This document shows positions 1-4,781 of a stretch of 6,907 nucleotides of DNA, piece after piece; the first letter of the stretch is position 1, and each line of letters opens with the position of its first letter. The notes under the pieces are model-generated. The model saw only the letters and a list, made by a program, of their open reading frames with translations. It did not search any database and was not told the DNA's origin. This stretch comes from Oscillospiraceae bacterium (lineage in GTDB: Bacteria; Bacillota; Clostridia; Oscillospirales; Oscillospiraceae): positions 1 through 6,907 of the forward strand of contig JAFZAM010000166.1 of the NCBI GenBank assembly GCA_017557265.1. The letters are read 5' to 3'. The translations under genes were made by a program, and so were the position numbers.

Positions 1-43
1 CGTCACGCCGGGCGAGCTGCTCGTCATAACAAAAAATGCCTGA
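1..43 (+). CDS. C-terminal end of an unidentified upstream gene (partial)
   Basis: The second reading frame is open from the window edge to a TGA at 41-43 and reads VTPGELLVITKNA before the stop. The composition (Gly, Glu, a hydrophobic LLVIT strand, a terminal Lys-Asn-Ala) looks like the end of a real protein, and codon use matches the neighbouring genes. Only 13 residues are visible, too few to name a family. The yebC promoter begins 17 bp after the stop, so this gene probably ends its own transcription unit, although no convincing terminator hairpin is visible between them. A chance open frame cannot be excluded. Confidence 0.4.
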   Translation, partial: VTPGELLVITKNA

Positions 44-59
44 GGGCGGGCTTTATGCC

Positions 60-88
60 TTGCCAAGCGCTCCGATTTGTGCTAAAAT
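60..88 (+). promoter_or_regulatory. Sigma-A-type promoter of yebC
   Basis: TTGCCA (60-65) and TAAAAT (83-88) are separated by exactly 17 bp, and each matches the housekeeping consensus at five of six positions. The predicted start is near 95, giving a leader of about 39 nt. The leader contains the Shine-Dalgarno stretch AGAGGGGAG (117-125), 8 nt before the yebC ATG. Confidence 0.75.
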
Positions 89-133
89 CTCATAGTTAAA
101 AACAAAATCCACGCACAGAGGGGAGTTGCGGTT

Positions 134-874
134 ATGTCAGGACACTCCAAGTGGCATAACATACAGAAGACCAAGGGCGCGCAGGACGCCAAGCGCGCGC
201 AGGCATTTACGAAAATAGCGCGCGAGATGATCGTCGCCGTCAAGGAGGGCGGAAGCGGAGATCCCGCCGCCAATTCGCGCCTCGCCGCCGTCATAGCCAA
301 GGCGAAGGCCGCCAACATGCCCAACGACAACATCAAGCGCACCATAGAGAAGGCGCTCGGCTCGGGCAGCACCGAGAACTTCGAGAGCATAACCTACGAG
401 GGATACGGCCCCTCCGGCGTCGCCGTCATCGTCGAGACGATGACCGACAACCGCAACAGGACCGCCTCCGAGATACGCCACTACTTCGACAAGTACGGCG
501 GCAACATGGGCACGACCGGCTGCGTCTCGTGGTCCTTCGACAAGAAGGGCGTCATCGTCGTCGACAACGAGGACGGCGACATCGACGAGGACACCATGAT
601 GATGGACGCGCTCGAGGCCGGAGCGGACGATTTCTCGCCCGAGGGCGAGGTATACGAGGTCTATACCAACGACCCCGACGCCTTCGTCGCCGTCTCCGAG
701 GCTCTGCAGGAGAAGGGCTACAAGCTCCTTTCGGCGCAGGCCGAGATGGTCCCGCAGACCTATATCAAGCTGACGGGCGAGGACGAGATAAAGAACATGC
801 AGAAGATGCTCGACATGTTCGACGACAACGACGACGTCCAGAATGTCTGGCACAACTGGGAAGACGCGGAATAA
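134..874 (+). CDS. yebC: YebC/PmpR (TACO1) family protein
   Basis: This 246-residue protein is full length for the family (usually about 240-250). It opens with the signature MSGHSKWHNIQ, followed by the basic segment KGAQDAKRAQAFTKIAREM. Further family motifs are NMPNDNIKRTIEKA (residues 61-74), YEGYGPSGVA (88-97) and GNMGTTGCVSWSFDKKG (123-139), with an acidic C-terminal tail. Family members were long annotated as DNA-binding transcriptional regulators. The mitochondrial homologue TACO1 is a translational activator, and newer bacterial work links YebC to relief of ribosome stalling at proline-rich stretches, so a cytoplasmic translation role is more likely than a regulatory one. The start is fixed by the conserved N-terminus and by AGAGGGGAG 8 nt upstream. 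The gene has its own promoter and a strong terminator hairpin 15 bp after the stop, so it looks monocistronic. Family assignment is very secure; the molecular role here is inferred. Confidence 0.97.
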   Translation: MSGHSKWHNIQKTKGAQDAKRAQAFTKIAREMIVAVKEGGSGDPAANSRLAAVIAKAKAANMPNDNIKRTIEKALGSGSTENFESITYEGYGPSGVAVIVETMTDNRNRTASEIRHYFDKYGGNMGTTGCVSWSFDKKGVIVVDNEDGDIDEDTMMMDALEAGADDFSPEGEVYEVYTNDPDAFVAVSEALQEKGYKLLSAQAEMVPQTYIKLTGEDEIKNMQKMLDMFDDNDDVQNVWHNWEDAE

Positions 875-888
875 ACGATAATACGAAA

Positions 889-923
889 ACGGCGGCGGGA
901 GCTTTCCCGCCGCCGTCTATTTA
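889..923. terminator. Bidirectional terminator between convergent yebC and the DUF169 gene
   Basis: A perfect 12-bp inverted repeat (889-900 with 905-916, core GGCGGCGGGA/TCCCGCCGCC) closes on a 4-nt GCTT loop. On the plus strand it is followed by the weak U-rich tract CTATTTA. Read on the minus strand, the A-rich bases before it (885-889) give TTTTC after the stem. The hairpin lies 14 bp after the yebC stop and 20 bp beyond the stop of the convergent gene, so one structure probably serves both. Confidence 0.85.
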
Positions 924-936
924 TACACTTCGCGCC

Positions 937-1752
937 TCAGCGCTTGCCGGGGATCCATTCCGTTCCCGTCCCGAGGCCCCACTTTGCGAACATGTCGTTA
1001 TAAAACTTCGGCCGCGCGTAGTCCGGGCGTATGTCGTAGGCGAGGCTCTTGTAGCCGAAGCCGCGCTTTGAAAGCTCGTCGAGCGAGGTCGCGAGCTTTT
1101 CGAGCTCCGCGCCGGAGAACGTGAAGATCATCTCGTTTTCCGAGCAGAGGCTGCGCTCGTACTCGCCCGCGTCGGGGATGGAGACGTTGTATTCGCGCTC
1201 GCCGTTGAGGACGGGGAGGAGCGCCGCGCCGCAGGAGTCGCAGGTGTCGAAGCTCGCCCCGGCGATATCGCCCGTGTGCCACTTCGAGCCCATGAGGAGC
1301 TGCCGCAGCTGCGAGGGCTCGCAGTAGACCATGACGGCGTCCGGCTCAAACGTGCAGTCCGCGAGCGGGGCGATGACGAGACCGTCCTTCTTCTTATCCT
1401 CGTTTATGTAGGGGAACTGCTCGCAGAAATGCCGGTAGCTGACCTCCGGGTCGCGGATGAAGTACGTCCTGCCGATGTACGTCTTGTCCTCCTCGTCGAC
1501 CTCGCGCTGCCGGAAGTTGATGACCGGCCAGAGGCACCAGTTGTCCTCGGCGAACATCGCGAGGCCGCGGCGCGCGCGGCGCACGTAGGCGAGCGCCTGA
1601 CACAGCGCGTAGTGGTAGCCCTCCGCGGAGGGCTGGGCGCAGCCCTCGGGGACCTCGTCCCTGTTTATGAGCTTTATCGCGAGCGGGGCCGTGCGCAGGC
1701 AGAGGAGCTCCTCGAGCTTCGCCCCGGCGGCGTTTATCTCTTTTATCGTCAT
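937..1752 (-). CDS. DUF169 (PF02596 / COG2043) family protein, cysteine-rich
   Basis: The 271-residue product resembles DUF169 proteins. It has an N-terminal helix, then LRTAPLAIKLI (residues 19-29), where the family has a Pro-x-Ala-x-Lys pattern. ALCQALAYVRRARRG (49-63) matches the family's Cys-Gln-x-(L/I) helix, and the segment around PDAVMVYCEPSQLRQLL (137-153) matches its typical beta strand followed by a helix. No signal peptide or membrane segment is visible, so it is probably cytoplasmic. It has ten cysteines (18, 38, 51, 73, 110, 133, 144, 171, 174, 203), including a C171-x-x-C174 pair, which would suit metal, Fe-S or redox chemistry; that is inference only. Biochemical function is unknown for the family. 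The start is supported by GGAGAG 6 nt upstream and by a promoter 31 bp before the ATG. It is divergent from the cupin gene. Family call fairly sure; function not assigned. Confidence 0.8.
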   Translation of the reverse strand: MTIKEINAAGAKLEELLCLRTAPLAIKLINRDEVPEGCAQPSAEGYHYALCQALAYVRRARRGLAMFAEDNWCLWPVINFRQREVDEEDKTYIGRTYFIRDPEVSYRHFCEQFPYINEDKKKDGLVIAPLADCTFEPDAVMVYCEPSQLRQLLMGSKWHTGDIAGASFDTCDSCGAALLPVLNGEREYNVSIPDAGEYERSLCSENEMIFTFSGAELEKLATSLDELSKRGFGYKSLAYDIRPDYARPKFYNDMFAKWGLGTGTEWIPGKR

Positions 1753-1783
1753 AGCGAACTCTCCTTCATGGCTTTATACGCCC

Positions 1784-1812
1784 ATTTTAACACGCCCGCA
1801 TGACCTTCGCAA
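1784..1812 (-). promoter_or_regulatory. Promoter of the DUF169 gene (minus strand)
   Basis: Read on the minus strand, TTGCGA (1812-1807) and TAAAAT (1789-1784) are separated by 17 bp. The -10 box matches consensus at five of six positions, the -35 at four. The predicted start near 1777 leaves a leader of about 25 nt that holds AAGGAGAG just before the ATG. Confidence 0.65.
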
Positions 1813-1813
1813 G

Positions 1814-1826
1814 GCGCGCACCGCGC
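1814..1826. promoter_or_regulatory. Possible operator between divergent promoters
   Basis: The inverted repeat GCGCG-CAC-CGCGC sits between the two back-to-back -35 boxes (1807-1812 minus, 1835-1840 plus). A protein bound here could affect both genes. In GC-rich DNA a 5-bp palindrome can arise by chance, so this is a suggestion from position only. Confidence 0.25.
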
Positions 1827-1834
1827 AAAAGAAA

Positions 1835-1863
1835 TTGCTTTCCGCGCCGGGGCGTAGTATACT
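1835..1863 (+). promoter_or_regulatory. Promoter of the cupin gene
   Basis: TTGCTT (1835-1840) and TATACT (1858-1863) are separated by 17 bp. The -10 matches consensus at five of six positions, the -35 at four. The predicted start near 1870 gives a leader of about 41 nt containing a short GC hairpin (1877-1892) and the purine-rich ribosome binding region. Confidence 0.7.
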
Positions 1864-1910
1864 GATAGAAAAAAGCCCGGAGTCCCCTCCGGAGGAAAGG
1901 AAGGACTAAA

Positions 1911-2417
1911 ATGGCAGATTTCGTTATGAACACCGAGGGCGAATACGGCGGACAGATAGTCCAGGAGCTGGACGGACGCTTTTTCAAGGACTCGCCCATG
2001 AACAAGGTCTATAAGCAGTGGGGCGACCGCCTCCTCTTCATCGACAGCAAGGTCGTGCCCGGCTCGTTCCAGATGAACACGACGTGGTACGTCCACGCGC
2101 CGGACTTCCGCCCCCTGCCGTACCATGAGGAGCACACCCACGAGTACGACGAGATGATCGGCTTCCTCGGCTCCAACCCCGAGGACAAGTACGATCTCGG
2201 CGGCGTCATCGAGGTCAGCATCAACGGCGAGGTGCATCACCTCACCAAGAGCTCCATCATCTTCATCCCCGGCGGCATGAAGCACCTGCCGCTCTCCATC
2301 CTCGAGCTCCGCCGCCCGATACTCCATTTCTCGATCTCCATGGCCCCGACCTACTCCCTCAAGCGCACGGAGGAGGGCGCGGCGCAGCTCGCCGAGTACG
2401 AGAACAAGGACAAATAA
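1911..2417 (+). CDS. Small single-domain cupin protein, function unknown
   Basis: The 168-residue protein has a cupin beta-barrel core. Motif 1 is HEEHTHEYDE (72-81), giving the HxHx3E pattern with H75, H77 and E81. Motif 2 is PGGMKH (120-125), the PxGxxH pattern with H125. These four residues would bind one divalent metal ion, as in other cupins. The hydrophobic strands VIEVSING and SIIFIP between and before the motifs fit the fold. No signal peptide, membrane segment or fused DNA-binding domain is visible. Cupins range from dioxygenases and isomerases to sugar-binding proteins, so substrate and reaction cannot be named. The start is supported by AAGGA (1901-1905) 5 nt upstream. A GGAGG at 1891-1895 lies 15 nt away and is partly inside a hairpin. 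The gene has its own promoter and terminator and is divergent from the DUF169 gene. Confidence 0.85.
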   Translation: MADFVMNTEGEYGGQIVQELDGRFFKDSPMNKVYKQWGDRLLFIDSKVVPGSFQMNTTWYVHAPDFRPLPYHEEHTHEYDEMIGFLGSNPEDKYDLGGVIEVSINGEVHHLTKSSIIFIPGGMKHLPLSILELRRPILHFSISMAPTYSLKRTEEGAAQLAEYENKDK

Positions 2418-2430
2418 ACGCGAAATCGAC

Positions 2431-2460
2431 AAAGACCGGGGCGTCTGGCCCCGGTCTTTT
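2431..2460 (+). terminator. Rho-independent terminator of the cupin gene
   Basis: A 12-bp stem (2431-2442 with 2448-2459, core GACCGGGGC/GCCCCGGTC) closes on a 5-nt GTCTG loop and ends in TTTT (2457-2460). It begins 13 bp after the cupin stop and lies upstream of the rnpB promoter, so it separates the two units. Confidence 0.9.
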
Positions 2461-2471
2461 CGCGTCATGCG

Positions 2472-2500
2472 TTGACAATCGCGGATTCTTGCTGTAAACT
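2472..2500 (+). promoter_or_regulatory. Promoter of rnpB
   Basis: A perfect -35 box TTGACA (2472-2477), a 17-bp spacer and TAAACT (2495-2500) form a strong housekeeping promoter. Counting six bases past the -10 box puts +1 at G2507, exactly the first base of the RNase P P1 helix. This supports both the promoter and the RNA 5' end. Confidence 0.85.
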
Positions 2501-2506
2501 ACGCGC

Positions 2507-2862
2507 GTGAGTTGACGGGGCGGTCGCGTTTGCGGGGCGAAAGGCCCGCTTACGAGGAAAGTCCGGGCTGCGCAGGGCGAGGATAACGGGTAACGCCCGC
2601 CGGAGGCGACTTCAGGAAAAGTGCAACAGAGATATACCGCCCGGGCCCTGCCCGGGTAAGGGTGGAAAGGCGAGGTAAGAGCTCACCCGACGGCGTGTGA
2701 AAGCGTCCGTCGCTGTAAACTCTATCCGCAGCAACACCGTGGAGGGACGCAAGGCCTGCCCGGCCGTCCCGAGGAGGTGGCTTGAGCGCGGCGGCGACGC
2801 CGCGTCGAGATAGATGACCGCTGCTCGCAAGAGTACAGAACCCGGCTTACAAGTCAGCTCAC
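2507..2862 (+). ncRNA. rnpB: RNase P RNA, bacterial class A (ribozyme subunit)
   Basis: This is the catalytic RNA that removes 5' leaders from precursor tRNAs, working with the small protein RnpA. Conserved blocks appear in the expected order: GAGGAAAGTCCGGGCT (2554-2569), a GCAACAGAGATATACCGCC block (about 2622-2640), GGGTAAGGGTGGAAAGG followed by GGTAAGAGCTCACC (about 2654-2687), a GGAGGTGGCTTGAG stretch whose GGT (2776-2778) fits the L15 contact to the tRNA CCA end, AGATAGATGACCG (about 2808-2820), and ACAGAACCCGGCTTA (2835-2849). The ends pair as helix P1: GTGAGTTGAC (2507-2516) with GTCAGCTCAC (2853-2862), 10 bp including one G-U. The length of about 356 nt is normal for class A. The ends come from the P1 pairing and the promoter, so they should be good to a few bases. 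Confidence 0.97.
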
Positions 2863-2864
2863 AC

Positions 2865-2894
2865 AAAAGCAGCGCCCCGCGCTGCTTTTTTTTT
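2865..2894 (+). terminator. Rho-independent terminator of rnpB
   Basis: AAAAGCAGCGC (2865-2875) pairs with GCGCTGCTTTT (2879-2889) over a 3-nt CCC loop, followed by an unbroken run of nine Ts (2886-2894). It starts 3 nt after the P1 helix ends, the usual arrangement for rnpB. Confidence 0.95.
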
Positions 2895-2935
2895 GCCTTG
2901 TCCAAAGCCTTCCCCCAACGGGGGTAGCGAAGCGG

Positions 2936-2982
2936 CGCCGCGGTAGTGAATGACGTGCCGGTGACACGTCAGAGCCGCGGCG
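2936..2982. repeat. Two-tier inverted repeat (cruciform-like)
   Basis: An outer arm CGCCGCGG (2936-2943) pairs with CCGCGGCG (2975-2982). An inner arm TGACGTG (2951-2957) pairs with CACGTCA (2965-2971) around a 7-nt loop. Asymmetric internal loops of 7 and 3 nt separate the tiers. It lies in the left half of the structured intergenic element. Confidence 0.75.
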
Positions 2983-3008
2983 TGACCGAGCCGCAGCGAG
3001 ACAGGTGG

Positions 3009-3067
3009 CGCGGCAAAGCCGCGACGGATGAGGGGCATAACGCACGGCTGACTGATGAGGGGCATAA
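3009..3067. repeat. Hairpin plus 14-bp tandem-like direct repeat
   Basis: CGCGGC-AAA-GCCGCG (3009-3023) is a 6-bp hairpin with a 3-nt loop. It is followed by two exact copies of GATGAGGGGCATAA (3027-3040 and 3054-3067), whose starts are 27 bp apart. The second copy lacks a hairpin of its own, so it may be a remnant of a partial duplication inside the element. Confidence 0.7.
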
Positions 3068-3150
3068 TGAGGTGTAAACGCGGCGGGGCGAAGGCTCGCC
3101 GCCCTACGCGCTCCCCGCAAACTCCGTGCTGTTTTCTTCCCCGTTCATAA

Positions 3151-3187
3151 TCCATAGCGCAAACCAGCGAAGCGTTTGCGCTATGGA
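3151..3187. repeat. Perfect 14-bp inverted repeat with GCGAAGC apex
   Basis: TCCATAGCGCAAAC (3151-3164) pairs without mismatch with GTTTGCGCTATGGA (3174-3187). The 9-nt loop includes GCGAAGC (3167-3173), a heptamer known to fold into an unusually stable DNA mini-hairpin. The arms are less GC-rich than their surroundings. The trailing sequence is purine-rich rather than a T run, so it does not look like a plus-strand terminator. Confidence 0.8.
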
Positions 3188-3279
3188 GAGGAGGAGCAGC
3201 GGAGCGAGTAAGCGGCTCCGCAGGACGCCGCGAGCGATACGGAGCTTGCAACGACGAAGCGATGCCCTCGTCGCTCCGT

Positions 3280-3306
3280 CTTCCCCCACCGGGGAAGGCC
3301 TTTTTT
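3280..3306 (+). terminator. Terminator-like hairpin at the right end of the repeat element
   Basis: CTTCCCC (3280-3286) pairs with GGGGAAG (3291-3297) over a CACC loop, and six Ts follow at 3301-3306 after a 3-nt gap. It lies just before the murD promoter and could stop transcripts entering from the left. The gap before the T run makes it weaker than the other terminators in the window. Confidence 0.4.
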
Positions 3307-3320
3307 ATTCCCGAATGCGA

Positions 3321-3349
3321 TTGTTTTTTGCCTCTTTTTGATATATAAT
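3321..3349 (+). promoter_or_regulatory. Promoter of the murD-peptidase transcription unit
   Basis: A perfect -10 box TATAAT (3344-3349) lies in AT-rich DNA, 17 bp after a weak -35 box TTGTTT (3321-3326). The predicted start near 3356 gives a leader of about 31 nt. No other promoter is evident before the downstream genes, so it probably serves the whole unit. Confidence 0.7.
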
Positions 3350-3373
3350 TAAATGTCAAAGCTGATCTTGTTT

Positions 3374-3379
3374 GGAGGT
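3374..3379 (+). promoter_or_regulatory. Ribosome binding site that fixes the murD start
   Basis: GGAGGT lies 7 nt before ATG 3387. An in-frame TTG at 3372 would extend the protein by five residues, but it overlaps the GGAGGT itself and has no site upstream, so ATG 3387 is preferred. Confidence 0.85.
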
Positions 3380-3386
3380 TGACATA

Positions 3387-4760
3387 ATGCTTCTAAGCGA
3401 ATATATCTCCGGGCTCCGCGATAAGAGCGTGACGGTCATCGGCGTCGGCACATCGAATACGCCGCTCATCGAGCTGCTCTGCCGCGAGGGCGTCTCCGTT
3501 CTCGCGCGCGACCGACGCAGCCGCGAGGATTTCGGCCCCGAATACGACCGCCTCGCCGCCCTCGGCGCGCGCTTCAAGCTCGGTCCCGACTATATGTCCG
3601 ATATAACGGAGGACGTCGTTTTCAAGACGCCGGGCGTGCGGCCCGACGTGCCCGAGCTCGCCGCCGCGAGGGCGAGAGGGAGCCTCATTACCTCCGAGAT
3701 GGAGATGTTCTTCGAGGTCTGCCCCTGCCCGATAATCGCCATCACCGGATCCGACGGCAAGACCACCACGACGACGCTCGTCGCCGAGCTGCTTTCCGCG
3801 GCGGGCTACCGCGTCCACCTCGGCGGCAATATCGGGACGCCGCTCGTCGACAAGGTCCCCGAGATAGATTCCTCGGACTACGCCGTCGTCGAGCTCTCGA
3901 GCTTCCAGCTCATGACCATGACGAGGAGCGCCGACGTCGCCGTCGTGACGAACGTCTCGCCGAACCACCTCGACTACCATACCGGCATGGACGAGTACAT
4001 CGACGCCAAGAAAAACGTCTTCTCCCATCAGGGAAGGGACGGGCTGCTCGTCGTCAACGCCGACAACGAGACCGCGTTCGGCTTCGCCGCGCAGGCCTCC
4101 GGCGCCGTGAGGACGTTCTCGCGCCGCGCCGAGCAGGCGAACGGCTGCTGGTTCGACGGGGAAAAGATATATTTCTGCGAAAACGGCGAGAGGACCATCC
4201 TCATCGACAAGAGCGAGGTCGCCCTGCGCGGCCTGCATAACATAGAAAACCTCATGGCCGCGTTCTGCGCCGTCGTGGACTTCGTCGGGATAGACATGTG
4301 CCGCCGCGTCGCAAGGCAGTTTTCCGGCGTCGAGCACCGCCTCGAGCCCGTGCGCGAAGTCGGCGGGATCACGTACTATAACGACTCCATCGCATCGAGC
4401 CCGACGCGAACGATAGCGGGTCTCGAGTCCTTCGAGCGCAAGCTCATCCTCATCGCCGGCGGCTACGACAAGCACCTCGACTACTCGAGCCTCGGCATGG
4501 CGATACGCGACCACGTCAAGACCCTCGTCCTCCTCGGCGCGACCGCCCCGAAGATAAAGGAGGCCGTCCTCGCCGCGAAAAACGGCGCGCTGCCCGAGAT
4601 GCTTGAGGCGACCGACATGGAGGGCGCCGTAAAGCTCGCCGCCTCCCGCGCCGGCGAGGGCGATATAGTCATCCTCAGCCCCGCCTCCGCCTCCTTCGAC
4701 ATGTTCAAAAACTTCGAGGAGCGCGGCAACTGCTTCAAGAAGATCGTCCTCGCTCTCTGA
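3387..4760 (+). CDS. murD: UDP-N-acetylmuramoyl-L-alanine--D-glutamate ligase (MurD)
   Basis: MurD is the cytoplasmic ligase that adds D-glutamate to UDP-MurNAc-L-alanine using ATP, the second amino-acid step of peptidoglycan precursor synthesis. The 457-residue product has the three Mur-ligase parts: an N-terminal Rossmann-like UDP-binding domain (about 1-100, VTVIGVG at 15-21), a central ATPase domain with the P-loop TGSDGKTTT (120-128), VELSSFQL (168-175) and NVSPNHLDYH (189-198), and a C-terminal ligand domain from about 317 (HRLE, then YYNDSIASSPT at 330-340). K208 in IDAKK aligns with the carbamylated lysine of E. coli MurD. Two motif variants stand out: GSDGKT instead of the common G(T)NGKT, and NDSIAS where E. 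coli has NDSKAT. From memory, both occur in clostridial MurDs. The gene stands apart from a division/cell-wall cluster and leads an apparent unit with two peptidase genes 21 bp downstream. Confidence 0.96.
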   Translation: MLLSEYISGLRDKSVTVIGVGTSNTPLIELLCREGVSVLARDRRSREDFGPEYDRLAALGARFKLGPDYMSDITEDVVFKTPGVRPDVPELAAARARGSLITSEMEMFFEVCPCPIIAITGSDGKTTTTTLVAELLSAAGYRVHLGGNIGTPLVDKVPEIDSSDYAVVELSSFQLMTMTRSADVAVVTNVSPNHLDYHTGMDEYIDAKKNVFSHQGRDGLLVVNADNETAFGFAAQASGAVRTFSRRAEQANGCWFDGEKIYFCENGERTILIDKSEVALRGLHNIENLMAAFCAVVDFVGIDMCRRVARQFSGVEHRLEPVREVGGITYYNDSIASSPTRTIAGLESFERKLILIAGGYDKHLDYSSLGMAIRDHVKTLVLLGATAPKIKEAVLAAKNGALPEMLEATDMEGAVKLAASRAGEGDIVILSPASASFDMFKNFEERGNCFKKIVLAL

Positions 4761-4781
4761 GGGCGCGAAAGGAAGATAGAT

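Larger units (their letters stand above)
2904..3299. repeat. Palindrome-rich intergenic element with inverted ends (MITE/REP-like)
   Basis: This stretch between rnpB and murD carries no credible gene; open frames here lack ribosome binding sites and run through palindromes. The ends are inverted copies: GCCTTCCCC at 2907-2915 and GGGGAAGGC at 3291-3299. Each end also contains a small hairpin (CCCCC-AAC-GGGGG at 2912-2924; CTTCCCC-CACC-GGGGAAG at 3280-3297). Inside are at least five further inverted repeats (2936-2982, 3009-3023, 3082-3103, 3151-3187, 3199-3221, with 3239-3279 near the right end) and a 14-bp direct repeat. Sequences with such ends and a GCGACGGATGAGGGGC block are, from memory, common between genes of gut Clostridia, so this is probably a non-autonomous interspersed repeat, perhaps two abutting copies. 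No transposase is present and no clear target duplication is visible. Confidence 0.6.

Noticed and set aside
137..853. 238-codon minus-strand frame opposite yebC, and an overlapping plus-strand frame at 529-1071
   Set aside because: Both overlap a textbook YebC in other frames. The products are Val/Leu/Gly- or Arg-rich with no motifs, and the plus frame runs through the terminator.
1749..2468. 239-codon minus-strand frame opposite the cupin gene
   Set aside because: It runs through the cupin terminator, the cupin gene and both divergent promoters, and has no family signature. The plus-strand cupin motifs are clear.
2418..2506. Riboswitch or leader RNA between the cupin gene and rnpB
   Set aside because: The only structure is the cupin terminator, followed directly by the rnpB promoter. 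No room or motif for an aptamer remains.
2904..3299. Integron attC site or CRISPR array as an explanation for the palindromes
   Set aside because: No GTTRRRY/RYYYAAC core pair and no regularly spaced identical repeats with unique spacers are present; the only exact direct repeat has two copies.
2854..3359. Small open frames on both strands between rnpB and murD
   Set aside because: They translate hairpins and repeats into Arg/Ala/Ser-rich peptides, lack ribosome binding sites and cross the rnpB terminator or murD promoter. Spurious genes over interspersed repeats are common.
3372..3386. TTG at 3372 as the murD start
   Set aside because: It overlaps the GGAGGT ribosome binding site and would add five residues not expected in MurD. 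ATG 3387 is ideally spaced from that site.
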